NCBI GenBank assembly: GCA_038373885.1
Contig: JAWZYV010019980.1
Span: 186,001-250,000, forward strand
DNA from: Cheiracanthium punctorium
Taxonomy: Eukaryota > Arthropoda > Arachnida > Araneae > Cheiracanthiidae
DNA: 64,000 nt
Reading direction: 5' to 3'
Part shown: positions 54,961 to 64,000 of the stretch, one piece after another
How positions within the stretch are numbered: the first letter of the stretch is position 1
Layout: every line of letters starts with the position of its first letter
Translations under genes and position numbers: made by a program
The notes under the pieces: model-generated
The model's database searches: none
Told to the model about the DNA's origin: nothing
What the model saw: the letters and a program-made list of their open reading frames with translations, nothing else

Positions 54961-56090
54961 TACCGTGTTTACTCTTGTATAGCATGCATGCGTGTATAAC
55001 TCTGTACTTCACAAATAAAAAAGGCAATTTTTTTTTTAAATCTGGTATATAACCCACACCATAAATTTGACGTGAAGTGAATTTAAAAATGACAAAATTT
55101 TCAATTAAATGGATGGAAATTGAAGACGATATCATTTAAGAGATCATCGACTGTGCCATTGTTGGCAAGGACTGGAATGATAACACGAGTGCGGCAATTA
55201 GAAGAGAAGAGCTAATTAGTTCAAAAAAAGAATGTTACTGGCGATTTTGTATCTTAATAGAGGCCAAGGCCTCTAGACTCGCGCCGCTCGCTTTTCGTAT
55301 GAGGTATTCGGCTCCTAATAATTCTTATTCGTAAAAAAAGCCATAATTTCAATAGACAAAACCCAAAGATTGGATCAGATAGAATGTTACCGAGCTGCAC
55401 ATTGCCTGTTTCTTGCATGTTCCTTGGAACTTAAAAAAAAAAAAAATATGTAAAACGTATGGAACACCTACGTGTTTGCCACCCACGGCGACTTACGTAT
55501 ATGTAAAAAAAAAAATTATGTAAAACGTATGGAACACCTACGTGTTTGCCACCCACGGCGACTTACGTATATGTATTGTTAATAATTAGCTCTAAGAAAA
55601 CAGTACTTCATGTGTTTTCTTTGATAAAAACTACGGAACTGCTACTAATGGCGACTTGCTTGCGACCAATGGCGACTCTTCATTATTTGGCGATTTACGC
55701 ATGCTCATAACCGATAATTACTGCTCATGTAAGGTTACCAGGAAAACTGTTATCCATATATTCATATACATAATCCTTTGCAGATTGACGAATTTAGCAC
55801 CACCATAGCTACCGACAAGTCTGGAATATATAACCAGCTTTTGTAAATAGTAATTTTTGTGTTAGAATATAGCAAAATGTTTGATTGATCGATGGATGAC
55901 ACCTAACACGATTTCGATGCTTACGCTTCCGTCCAGTGCAACCACTATTGTGGAAAGCTTTCCCGTACCACGAATATATTATATCCACGGCGAGCTCCTC
56001 CCTACTGATGAAAGGGTTATAGCTTTTTAAAGCTAATGTCCGCATTGAAATAGTGTAAACTCGGATATACTCAAAGTCAAAAATAGGTTA

Positions 56091-56123
<33 letters not shown>

Positions 56124-56303
56124 TGGGATAAAAGAAATTTAGAAGAAAGAAGGTTTCAACAAGAAGGGTGTACGTTTAATCCTTTCATTCCCAAGGCCTC
56201 TCCATGAGAAATTTCGGCTTCTTTAGAAGGTTAATCAGTTAACAACTTGTCCGCGAGTTTTCTATGTATACGCGAAGCACAAAGAATAACTCGTTGTTAT
56301 ATT
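54961..56303. repeat. mixed repeat DNA
   Basis: 55245-55440 is an inverted relative of the 3' part of the Helitron at 43186-44460 (AGAGGCC-tt-GGCCTCT hairpin). 55440-55575 is two near-perfect 65-bp direct copies ('GTTTGCCACCCACGGCGACT'). A-run at 56101-56123. A frame at 55089-55320 has an early stop and is not supported. Confidence 0.5.
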
Positions 56304-56527
56304 TAGTTAAAATTTAAACACGGAAATACCTTAGTTATATAATTAAAAACATTAAAAGCCATTACAATTTCCGTAAAATCTAAAAAACACGCAACATTTG
56401 AGCGCTTTCGGCAGTCAATCCACTGCCGTCTTCAGAACTGATCCCGTCTGGCTCGCTCCCCGCTTTTAGATTTTACGGAAATTTTAATGGCTTTTAATGT
56501 TTTAATTATATAACTCATTGTTATAGT
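56304..56527. repeat. hairpin element, ~55-bp arms
   Basis: 'TTAGTTATATAATTAAAAAC' at 56331 is the complement of the end at 56514, with the arms sharing 'TCCGTAAAATCTAAAA'. The loop holds 'GAGCGCTTTCGGCAG' and 'GCCGTCTTCAG', a layout seen in Penelope-like element termini; that link is weak. Confidence 0.55.
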
Positions 56528-57682
56528 CTAAGAGCCCGCGACCGCCAGACCTACGTCATAGTATAAAAGCTGAAGCTTTCTCTGCGCATACCCCCCAACA
56601 GAGGTAGGAACAGGAACAATCGGCCACTATAAAGTTTGGATGATCATGGCTTTGGCAGGTAACAGATGGCAAAAGTGTATAAAATTGTCGCCTATTTTCG
56701 TCATTTCATAAAGCTTAATTATTTTATATGTTCTTTGTCACAGTACTAGAAATCACTTGATCCCTTGCCAGACACTTTTCTATCGTGGCTATTAAGAGCT
56801 GCCAATTTTTGTAGAATAAATTTTGTTTAATATCAGCAAATGATGCACCATACTTAATTACAAAAATTACAGGATGTACATAGCGTCAATAGCCTCCGCT
56901 GGCATTTACTTATGTGTAACCAGTACAACAGTTGTATTAGACGAATGCAAATATTTTATGCTTATTATGTTACAATGTCGGTCCATCAGTTTTTATAACA
57001 TTCAATTTGTTTAAAATTGATTTCAGTAAAATAAAAGATGTTTGTTTATATTTTGACCACTAGATGGCAGCATCATTTATAATTCACTATTTTAAAAAGT
57101 AATATAGGAAAAACAGACTAATATGTTTTAGCTAGTTATTGTGATATTGTTAAAATTTAAGTATCCTCAAAGAACTCTAGTCACAAACAAATTAACACCA
57201 TTATATTTTTGTCACTTGTGCTATTATCATGAAATATAAGAAAATAAAACTTTCCATTTATTTTACAACCATTTCTTTAAATAATACATTAGGAACAGTG
57301 AAATTATAGAAATAAGTGAATAAAACTACCAACTTCTCCTAGTGTATCAAAAAAGTTGGGAGTGGGGTGTGATGAGGCACTAAAAGAAAAAATTATTTTT
57401 AAATGTTAAAAATGCAGTTACTACATAAACCTCTAGGATTACCACAAAAACTGTTTAGAAATGCATACAGAACTTTAAATATTATTAATTTTTAAAAGCT
57501 TTAAAGCTTTTAAAAAAAATTATAATTATAATTTTTTTTTAATTTTGAAACAAAAAAAAATTGATTAATAAAATTAATATTTCGGCTAGAGTAACTTACG
57601 GAAAACAGATTTTCTTGAAAGTTGTTTACAACTTAGATGGGAATCTAAAATGAGATAAGCATCACATAATGCTTTTCCCATT
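56528..57682. other. intergenic, nothing recognised
   Basis: AT-rich with no supported frame. Confidence 0.4.
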
Positions 57683-57902
57683 GAGCCCATTTACATGCAC
57701 ACAAATGCGGAGTAAATGCCGGGACTTTCGCTTCTTTCTACCCCGCTTCCCCTACATAGGGGAAAAAATGCGGGGTAGAAAGATTCCTAGTCGAAAGGAG
57801 GGTTAATGCAGGGATGACCTCGCTTTCCCATGATGCATTGCGAGTTTTCCCCTATACTCTGCTTTTACCCGGGACTTTCCATTTTCCCATGTAAACGGGC
57901 CT
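57683..57902. mobile_element. MITE with a strong internal hairpin
   Basis: Imperfect inverted ends around 'GCCC.TTTACATG'. Inside, 57734-57782 folds as CTTTCTACCCCGC against GCGGGGTAGAAAG. Target duplication unclear. Confidence 0.55.
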
Positions 57903-58139
57903 ATTGGGATGCTTGGGCTATTTTTATAGAATGTCGTTTGAGTTCCTTGTTCTCTACCTTCATGGCTCATTTTGAGAGGTCTGTTCCTTTGTTTGTGTAA
58001 CTACATTTTTAACTACATAAAATGTTGCCAAGCGGGTTGCTAACGTGTGATGTGGTGTTGATGACGTAGATCAAAAAGTTCTATCTGAGTGCAAATTCTA
58101 GTCCCTTCCTTACACCATTTACTCTCTATGTTGCGTCAT

Positions 58140-58440
58140 GCTGCTTCAGAAGCCAATCAAATATCGCGACAGATTCTAGTCGCTTCCTTTCATTACCATA
58201 CCAAAGAATATAAATAATCACTGCGTCTGCGTGTAACGAGAGGCTGGGCCGGATTAAAGTGCTCTCTGGCGAGCATCCTTTGGCAAGAGTCGTTTCTCCC
58301 ATTGACATCTAATTCGGTATGTTTTAGCTATTTAGTCATTGCTGTATTAGCTGTATTAGATGTCAATGGTTTCTCCCGCTGTTACACACTGCACGCTAGG
58401 CAAGCTAGGTTGCCGCCCGCATGAAATTTTATCTCGCAGC
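58140..58440. repeat. R7 repeat, first copy
   Basis: Shares 'AGAGGCTGGGCCGGATTAAA' and 'TCCTTTGGCAAGAGTCGTTT' with 61330-61541, where it lies inverted. Confidence 0.55.
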
Positions 58441-58852
58441 TATGACAATGTTTTGACTGGTGTTGATAAGTGATTTTTAAGAGATATTAAACTTTAAAAT
58501 TGGAACACATTTTAAGAAAGGCTGATCTATGCAAACGAAATAGTTTTTCTGCTCTTTTCGATTTATAAATAGAGCGCTCAACGTTGCCTTACGCTGAGGC
58601 CTGTGGGATGATTATGGATTGATGCAATTTATGGGATCTGCATCAGTTATGTTTCATCAATTTTTCATTTCAAATAATTGCATTGCTTCCGCACTTTAGC
58701 ATTGAAAGACTAAAGTTAGGAAGCAACGCTAGACGCATTAAGGGGACTAGTCAATTTAAACATCCTAACTATCCTAATTTAAACATTGTAAAGTAGAGAG
58801 CCTGCAGGTCACGACTTGTAAAGTTCATTTGCATGTAAACTAGATCTCTTTT
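58441..58852. other. intergenic, short repeat
   Basis: 58617-58690 shares 'GGGATCTGCATCA.TTAT' with 61130-61190. No gene seen. Confidence 0.4.
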
Positions 58853-60823
58853 TTACTTCCTTGTACGTAGTATAAGGAAGTAATGTGATCCCGAAAAATT
58901 TTGGGGGCCTAATTTCGACATAAAAACCGATTTTGACTACCTCTAAATTTAATTTAAAAATTTTTTTCGATGCATCTCATCGTAGGCTAGCATGCACGAT
59001 CATATTAACGCGTCTGCAACTCATTTTGACCAGTGGCGAGTCTACTGTGACCAGTTTTTCCATGTCGTCTGTACGTACGTATGTATGTAACTCGCATATC
59101 TCAAAAACTATTGGTCGTAGAATGTTGAGATTTGATATTTAGGATTGTTCTATGATCTAGTTGTGCACCTCCCCTTTTGGTAGCAATCGAATGGATAGTT
59201 TATGTACAGGACCGCCCAAAAGATTCGAAATACATTACGCTCTATTTGCCGAAATTCATTAAACTCGCCTAACTCAAAAGCTATTAAGCGTAGAATGTCG
59301 AAACTTCATATTTTGGATAGTTGTAACATCTAGTTGTGCACCTCCTCTTTTGGTTCCATTCGACTGGATAGTTTATCTACAGGACTGCCCAAAACATTCG
59401 AAATACATTACACTCAATGGGCCGAAATTCATTAAACTCGCATATCTCAAAAACTGTTAGGCGTTGAATGTTGAAACTTTATATTTAGGATTGTTGTAAC
59501 ATCTAGTTGTGCACCTCCCCTTTCGGTTCCTTTCGACTGAATAGTTTATCTACAGGACCGCCCAAAAGATTCGAAATACATTACGCTCTATGGGCCGAAA
59601 TTCATCAAAGCGTTTTTTAGAGGTATTGGGCTATTTCAAACGACTCAGAAGTGATATATGCTGTAAAGAGTTAGAAAATGAATTTCTCCATTAAAAAAAG
59701 TGTCTTTATCATTTATAGTTCTGCTACAGGAACACTCAAAAGATTTCCAATACATTACGGTCAATAGCAATTTTAGGGGCATTCATCCATTTCAAGCACA
59801 ATACCGTCCTACCACATAAGTTAGGTAATGGTCCGACCACGGTCACGTGCCTCCCTCAAGAACTATGCCAAAAGTCGCCAAGCTTGGCGACTTTTGGTGT
59901 ACGTGTGTGCATATTTAACTCTCAAATCTCAAAAACTATTATGAAATTTCATATATAAGAATGCTGTAACATCTAGTTGTGCATCTCGATTTTTGGTTCC
60001 AATCTACTGGAGAGTTTATTTACAGGACCACCGAAAAGAATTTCAGTACCTTAATGTCTATGGACATCTTCATTATAATACAACTGTAGACAGTCATTGT
60101 TTGGTACATGCCCAAAATCTCGCCGTCTGTCCTCGACCTTGGCGAGTTTTGGCGAAATATCGCCAAATTTGGCGATAGTCAGTCATTTGGTCCATGGCCA
60201 AAGTATCGCCATTTGTCATCGTTCTTGGCGAGTTTTGGCGAAATATCGCCAAATTTGGCGATAATCTGTCATTGTTTGGTTTATGCTTAAAATCTCGCCA
60301 AATGTCGTCGACATTGACGAGTTTCGCCGAAATATCGCCAAATTTGGCGTCAAAAATTATTTCCTATTTTGTATAACTCTAAAACTTTAACCCGTAGATT
60401 TTTTAACTTTGTATTTAGAACTATTGTAATATCTAACTGTTTTCAATATCTTTTTTGACAGCAATCGACTGAGAATTTATTTACATGGTGAGCCAAATGA
60501 CTTTGAATACATTGAGGTGTATAGATGCATTCAATTCATTGAAAGTCTGTGGTCAATGACTACTTTGGCTATCCCCAAAATCTCGCTGACTATCTCAAGT
60601 TTGTCGGCTTTTGGTGAAATATCGCCAAATAAAGTGTCAGAAGGAAATCTTTCAAATTGAACTCAGCTTGGCGATATCGAAATATTTGGCTAGAAATCGC
60701 TAAACCTTACTATTATTGATATTTTATCTCTTTCAAACAAATAAATTTAGAGGAAGTGCGTCGAAAATATTTTTGATCTAATGGACGTGCAAGGAAGTCA
60801 TGTGTTTGACACATCAGATTTTT
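58853..60823 (+). mobile_element. HINE-B, most complete copy
   Basis: Same ends and units as 22818-24712, highly similar throughout. A second kind of repeat, 'TTGGCGAGTTTTGGCGAAAT', occurs three times at 60120-60350 and creates several look-alike small frames. 3' hairpin TGTG-tttga-CACA followed by TCAGATTTTT. Confidence 0.85.
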
Positions 60824-61329
60824 CATTTGTGTATTACATGAAGTGTGCTTTTAAAAAAATTACAAGCAAAAAATATTCATTAGAAAAGTGTGTTTAAAAT
60901 ATCGGTTCTCCATCCTCTAAACCTAGCTGTGGGAATTTTCGATTAGAATAGAACGACCTCAGAATTGCTAACATTAAGATACTGTATAGGATAATTTAGG
61001 ATTTTGTTTGTTTAAAAAGAAACATACAAAATATAGCAATTTTAAAAGCCAAAGTAAGGGGGAAATAAGAACGAATGAATTTTAAAAGAACAGATAATTA
61101 AGACAAAAATTAAAAAAATTATAATGCAATATATGGGATCTGCATCAATTATATTTCATCAATTCATTTCAAATGATGCTTTTTAACTGTCCACTGTTTC
61201 TTTTTTATTTCCGTAACATATTACTTTCAAATCTAAAATTGTAATTTTAGACTGCAATTTTAAATGCATTAAAATATATATTTAGAACAATTAATCAACA
61301 AATAAAAAAATATATATATTGCTGTTTTT
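60824..61329. other. AT-rich intergenic
   Basis: Nothing supported. Confidence 0.4.
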
Positions 61330-61541
61330 CGCGGATCAACTTGCGGTGCGGCCGGCAACCCCTAGCGTGGAGTGTATAACAGCGGGAGAAACGACTCTTG
61401 CCAAAGGATGCACGCCAAATCGCCAGAGAGCACTTTAACGCATCGTAACGCATCAACAGCAAAGAATATAAATAACGCAGTGGTTATTTATATTCTTTGC
61501 TTTAATCCGGCCTGCCCAGCCTCTCGTCTGCGTGTATACCA
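61330..61541. repeat. R7 repeat, second copy (inverted)
   Basis: Reverse-complement relative of 58140-58440, plus a short AAAGAATATAAATAAC hairpin at about 61460-61502. Confidence 0.55.
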
Positions 61542-62008
61542 CAGGGTTGCCAGATGTGGCTAATTTTAGCCATTTTGGCTAATTTCAAAAGCTGCTGGCT
61601 AAAAAGAAAAATTGTTGTTTAGCCACTCGTTTTTTGGCTAATTATGGCTAAATTCTGAGGCTGCTGGCTAAAAAGAAAAACAAAATTTTAGCCACTCGTC
61701 TTTTAGCTAATTATGGCTTAATTCTGCAATTGTTGGCGAATATGAAAACAAACAAACAATATATATATATATATATATGTGTGTGTAAAGCTACTTGTTT
61801 CTTCTCTAGTCTGCGGGGGACGTCACAATTCGTAGCAGTGTCTATCACCCGGCATTTTGTCCTCTTTCAACCTCCGAACAAATGGGGTGGCTTTGTTTTG
61901 GTTTTAGTTCGAGTTTCGACGGGCTTTTTGTTCGAATTTGATTCTTAGCGAAAGAGGGCTTTACGGAGTAGCTGAGCTGACTAGGGCACATTTATTTGTA
62001 GTGCGGTT

Positions 62009-62229
62009 TTTTTTTTTTTTTTTTTTCTAATGGCCGGCCTCTGCCTTGAAGACTTTGGCCACAACAGGCCGGAATTGTTGGTCACTTTATTATGGGGACC
62101 AACGTCGCCCCTTGTGAAGGGACGGACACAATGACAGCCACGCCCAGTCGGGGATCGAACCCCGACCGCCGGGAGTTGAACCCGAAACCGGAGTACGGTG
62201 CTTTACCCACCATACAACTCGGTCGGCCC
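62009..62229 (-). repeat. tRNA-derived SINE, second family
   Basis: On the minus strand it begins 'GGCCGACCGAGTTGTATGG', has a B-box-like 'GGTTCGATCCC', and ends in an A tail (T-run 62007-62026). A 13-bp duplication with one mismatch (TTGTAGTGCGGTT/TTGTTGTGCGGTT) flanks it at 61996-62008 and 62230-62242. It is inside the hAT element. Confidence 0.85.
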
Positions 62230-62323
62230 TTGTTGTGCGGTTGTACTAAGCATTGAATATGTTGCCGTGGTTACGGTAAGCTTGAGTAATTATTAAGTTA
62301 CAGTTATTAAACGCTAGCCTATA

Positions 62324-62937
62324 ATGAGTAGAAAATATAATAAAGAATGGGAGATTGAGCATCCATGGTTAATGCTGAAAGATAATGCGTGTTTTTGCAA
62401 GTTGTGTCTTTGCTCAATATCCCAGCTTAAAAAGCATAATTTAGTGACTCACGAAAAATTAGCCAAACATAAGAATAAAGAGAAAGACTTGAAATCCTCT
62501 AAATTAATTGCACTGTTCACTATTTATAAAAAAAAAAATCAGCTGTAAATAAATCATTGAAAGAATTTGATATAAAATTTAGTGTAGCTATTGAGTGCCA
62601 CTGCAGTATTAAATCCGTTGATCACCTAGGTGAAATAGTGAAAAAGTATTCAAAAGGTAGTGCACTAGAGGATCTGAAACTCCAAACAAAGTGTGCATGC
62701 CTCATTAAGAATGTCATAAGCCTATCGTTATTCGAAGAGATGATTCAAGAGTTAAGAGAGGCTAAGTTTTCTTTATATATTGATGAATCTACCGACATTT
62801 CCGCAACAAAGCATTTATGCCTGTGTGTAAGATTTTTTCCCTCAAATAGTAATCGCTTGCGCCCTTTCAAACGTTGGAAAGTGTTTCCTAACCAATGCAT
62901 TCAATTCGATTTATCATTCCGCAAAATTTCTAAGTAA
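62324..62937 (+). pseudogene. hAT transposase N-terminal part
   Basis: ATG at 62324. The start 'MSRKYNKEWEIEHPWLM' with 'FCKLCLCSI' and 'HEKLAKHK' is a BED/TTF-like zinc finger that binds the ends. A frameshift in the A-run at 62528-62537 separates it from 'FDIKFSVAIECHCSIKSVDH' and 'FSLYIDESTDISATKHLCLC', which holds the first catalytic Asp of the hAT DDE core. The frame then leaves homology after about 62845 and stops at 62937, so the rest of the catalytic domain and the dimerisation region are gone. Confidence 0.88.
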
Positions 62938-63164
62938 TAACTCTTTATTTTTGCGATCTACTATTCTTTAAACTATTATTATTGTTATTAATTTAATCAC
63001 AAAAATACGCTTGTGAATCACATCTATGCTATATTCTAGACTTTTTAAAAGTTTTATCGAAAATCCAAAAGATAGCGCTGCAATCAAAGTGGCTATTTTT
63101 GGCTAATTTTAAGAAGCCATTTGGCTATTTTCAAGAATTTTGATCTGGCAACCCTGGTATACCA

Positions 63165-63319
63165 TGATGTGTACATTGGTTGTTTATGTCGGTCGGCTCA
63201 CAGACAAGTCGGCTGTCTGGTGGAATTGTTTTGATCGAGTACTGTCGTGTAAGAACATGCCTTTAAGTCTGAATGTGTACGATTCTTTTTAAAAGTACAT
63301 ACTTTAAAATCATATCAAA
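63165..63319 (+). promoter_or_regulatory. 5' leader and likely promoter of the HEXIM gene
   Basis: 155 bp between the hAT target duplication and the HEXIM ATG. The context 'ATCAAAATGA' is a good animal start. No clear TATA box at the expected place, so the start of transcription is unknown; some of the promoter may lie in or before the hAT element. Confidence 0.4.
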
Positions 63320-64000
63320 ATGAACGATTTTCACGCTGTTAGTGAAGGAATGAATGCAAAGAATCTTGGAAATGAAGGTATTTGCAAAGATCTTGACGAA
63401 CAATTAGTAGGTACAACTAGTTCCGATAACTCAGAATTGTTTCAGTGTTTTAAAAGTGCTGATGTAAATAATTTAAAAATGGATTACAATTCACTGAATG
63501 AGGGAGCAAAATGCCGTAACCGTTCTAGAAAAAAGAAAAGATTTCGACCGAAAAAACATAAATGGAAACCTTTTTATAAATTGACCGGAGATGAACGTAG
63601 AATATTAGATGAAAGAATTTCTAAGAGAGCATGCCGTAATCGAGAAGAGATGTCTGCTTCTGGTTTGACTCTAGCCCCTTACAATACAACTCAGTTTATA
63701 ATAATGGATCGCAATTACGAAGAACCGGATTTTGAATTTATGTACAATGAAGGTAGATATCTGGAAGAATTGAATGCTTTGCAAAGTAGTTCGATTCGAG
63801 TAACACGTGAGGAAATGAACGCTATGATTCAGCATCATAAAACTGAGCAATTGCAGCAATCTCAGAATAATGACGTGGCTATTGATATAAGTAACATGAG
63901 TAACAAGGATATGGTTGAAAAAATAATGCAATTGGAAGATAAAGTTGAGGAATTAGAAACATTACTGTCAGATAGTTTGAAAGAAAAGAAATCTGCAGTA
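63320..64000 (+). CDS. HEXIM1: HEXIM family inhibitor of P-TEFb, 5' part (continues past the window)
   Basis: 227 codons, open to the window's end. HEXIM proteins, with 7SK RNA, bind cyclin T and hold CDK9 inactive, limiting release of paused RNA polymerase II in the nucleus. Residues 1-65 are a divergent, acidic/neutral head. Residues 66-88 are the basic RNA-binding and nuclear-localisation region ('RKKKRFRPKKHKWKPFYKL'). Residues 119-126 are the family signature 'APYNTTQF', whose Phe126 corresponds to the CDK9-inhibitory Phe. An acidic stretch follows ('EEPDFEF', 134-140), then from ~146 and ~193-224 the helical cyclin-T-binding and dimer region ('MVEKIMQLEDKVEELETLLS'). The head is much shorter than in human HEXIM1, where the basic region lies near residue 150. 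No intron so far, as in mammalian HEXIM1. The gene symbol is by family; HEXIM1/2 orthology is not meaningful outside vertebrates. Confidence 0.93.
   Translation, partial: MNDFHAVSEGMNAKNLGNEGICKDLDEQLVGTTSSDNSELFQCFKSADVNNLKMDYNSLNEGAKCRNRSRKKKRFRPKKHKWKPFYKLTGDERRILDERISKRACRNREEMSASGLTLAPYNTTQFIIMDRNYEEPDFEFMYNEGRYLEELNALQSSSIRVTREEMNAMIQHHKTEQLQQSQNNDVAIDISNMSNKDMVEKIMQLEDKVEELETLLSDSLKEKKSAV

Larger units (their letters stand above)
61542..63156 (+). mobile_element. hAT element, internally deleted, carrying a SINE
   Basis: Ends CAGGGTTGCCAGATG and GATCTGGCAACCCTG, with exact 8-bp duplication GTATACCA (61534-61541, 63157-63164). The 5' subterminal region has two to three ~70-bp units full of 'TGGCTAA', and the 3' end has the same motif. 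It encodes the N-terminal part of a transposase only. It ends 163 bp before the HEXIM start codon. Confidence 0.92.

Noticed and set aside
54725..55135. 136-residue minus-strand frame
   Set aside because: Runs from unrelated DNA into the inverted arm ending at 54960; a join of repeat pieces.
59993..60376. Small frames such as 'MPKISPSVLDLGEFWRNIAK' repeated in several frames
   Set aside because: Produced by the tandem units of HINE-B; the same peptide arises from repeat copies and has no start context or homology.
62140..62225. tRNA gene on the minus strand
   Set aside because: SINE head: followed by a SINE body and A tail, flanked by a 13-bp duplication.

Overview
The window is a repeat-rich, AT-rich piece of an animal nuclear genome. 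Spliced genes with consensus GT/AG introns, a HEXIM-family gene, and dense hAT, Tigger, mariner, P-like, Gypsy, SINE and Helitron-type elements point to an arthropod. A chelicerate such as a spider is my best guess, but that is inference from repeat style and not proof. Most of the open frames are transposon remnants; only two loci look like host genes.

Layout. 1-6.8 kb: a rolling-circle-type repeat family here called HINE-A, a mariner MITE, an LTR fragment and a palindromic repeat (R6). 6.8-14.5 kb: a dead minus-strand Gypsy element, split by two hAT elements that each have perfect 8-bp target duplications; the second hAT also carries a third family (HINE-C). 15.2-15.8 kb: a P-like element with a THAP remnant. 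17.3-24.9 kb: three copies of HINE-B, one of them inside a Helitron that also carries a SINE. 26.36-41.14 kb: the last four exons of an unrecognised host gene on the plus strand. Its phases agree across three introns, it ends in a stop and an AATAAA, and its introns are full of transposons (Tigger, HINE-A, HINE-C, LINE, Helitron, SINE, P-like and hAT MITEs). 41.3-42.6 kb: a second HINE-C copy next to the gene's polyadenylation signal. 43-58 kb: another Helitron, a mariner MITE, a few doubtful exon-like frames, R6 tandem units and an inverted-repeat element with 'CCCAGCAAAC' termini. 58.8-60.8 kb: a full HINE-B copy. 61.5-63.2 kb: an internally deleted hAT element carrying a SINE. 63.32-64.0 kb: the 5' part of a HEXIM gene, running off the window.

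How it fits together. The host content is a regulator of transcription elongation (HEXIM binds P-TEFb, usually through 7SK RNA) and one unknown spliced gene. The most unusual material is the rolling-circle-type repeats. Three families (HINE-A, -B, -C) share one plan: a 5' palindrome repeated in inverted form just inside the 3' end, plus a short 3' hairpin, with ~165-180 bp central tandem units in A and B. HINE-C carries exchangeable cargo. Two copies hold a frame that joins a helix-turn-helix to a truncated Helitron N-terminal (DUF6570-like) domain, and one copy holds a piece of HINE-B instead.
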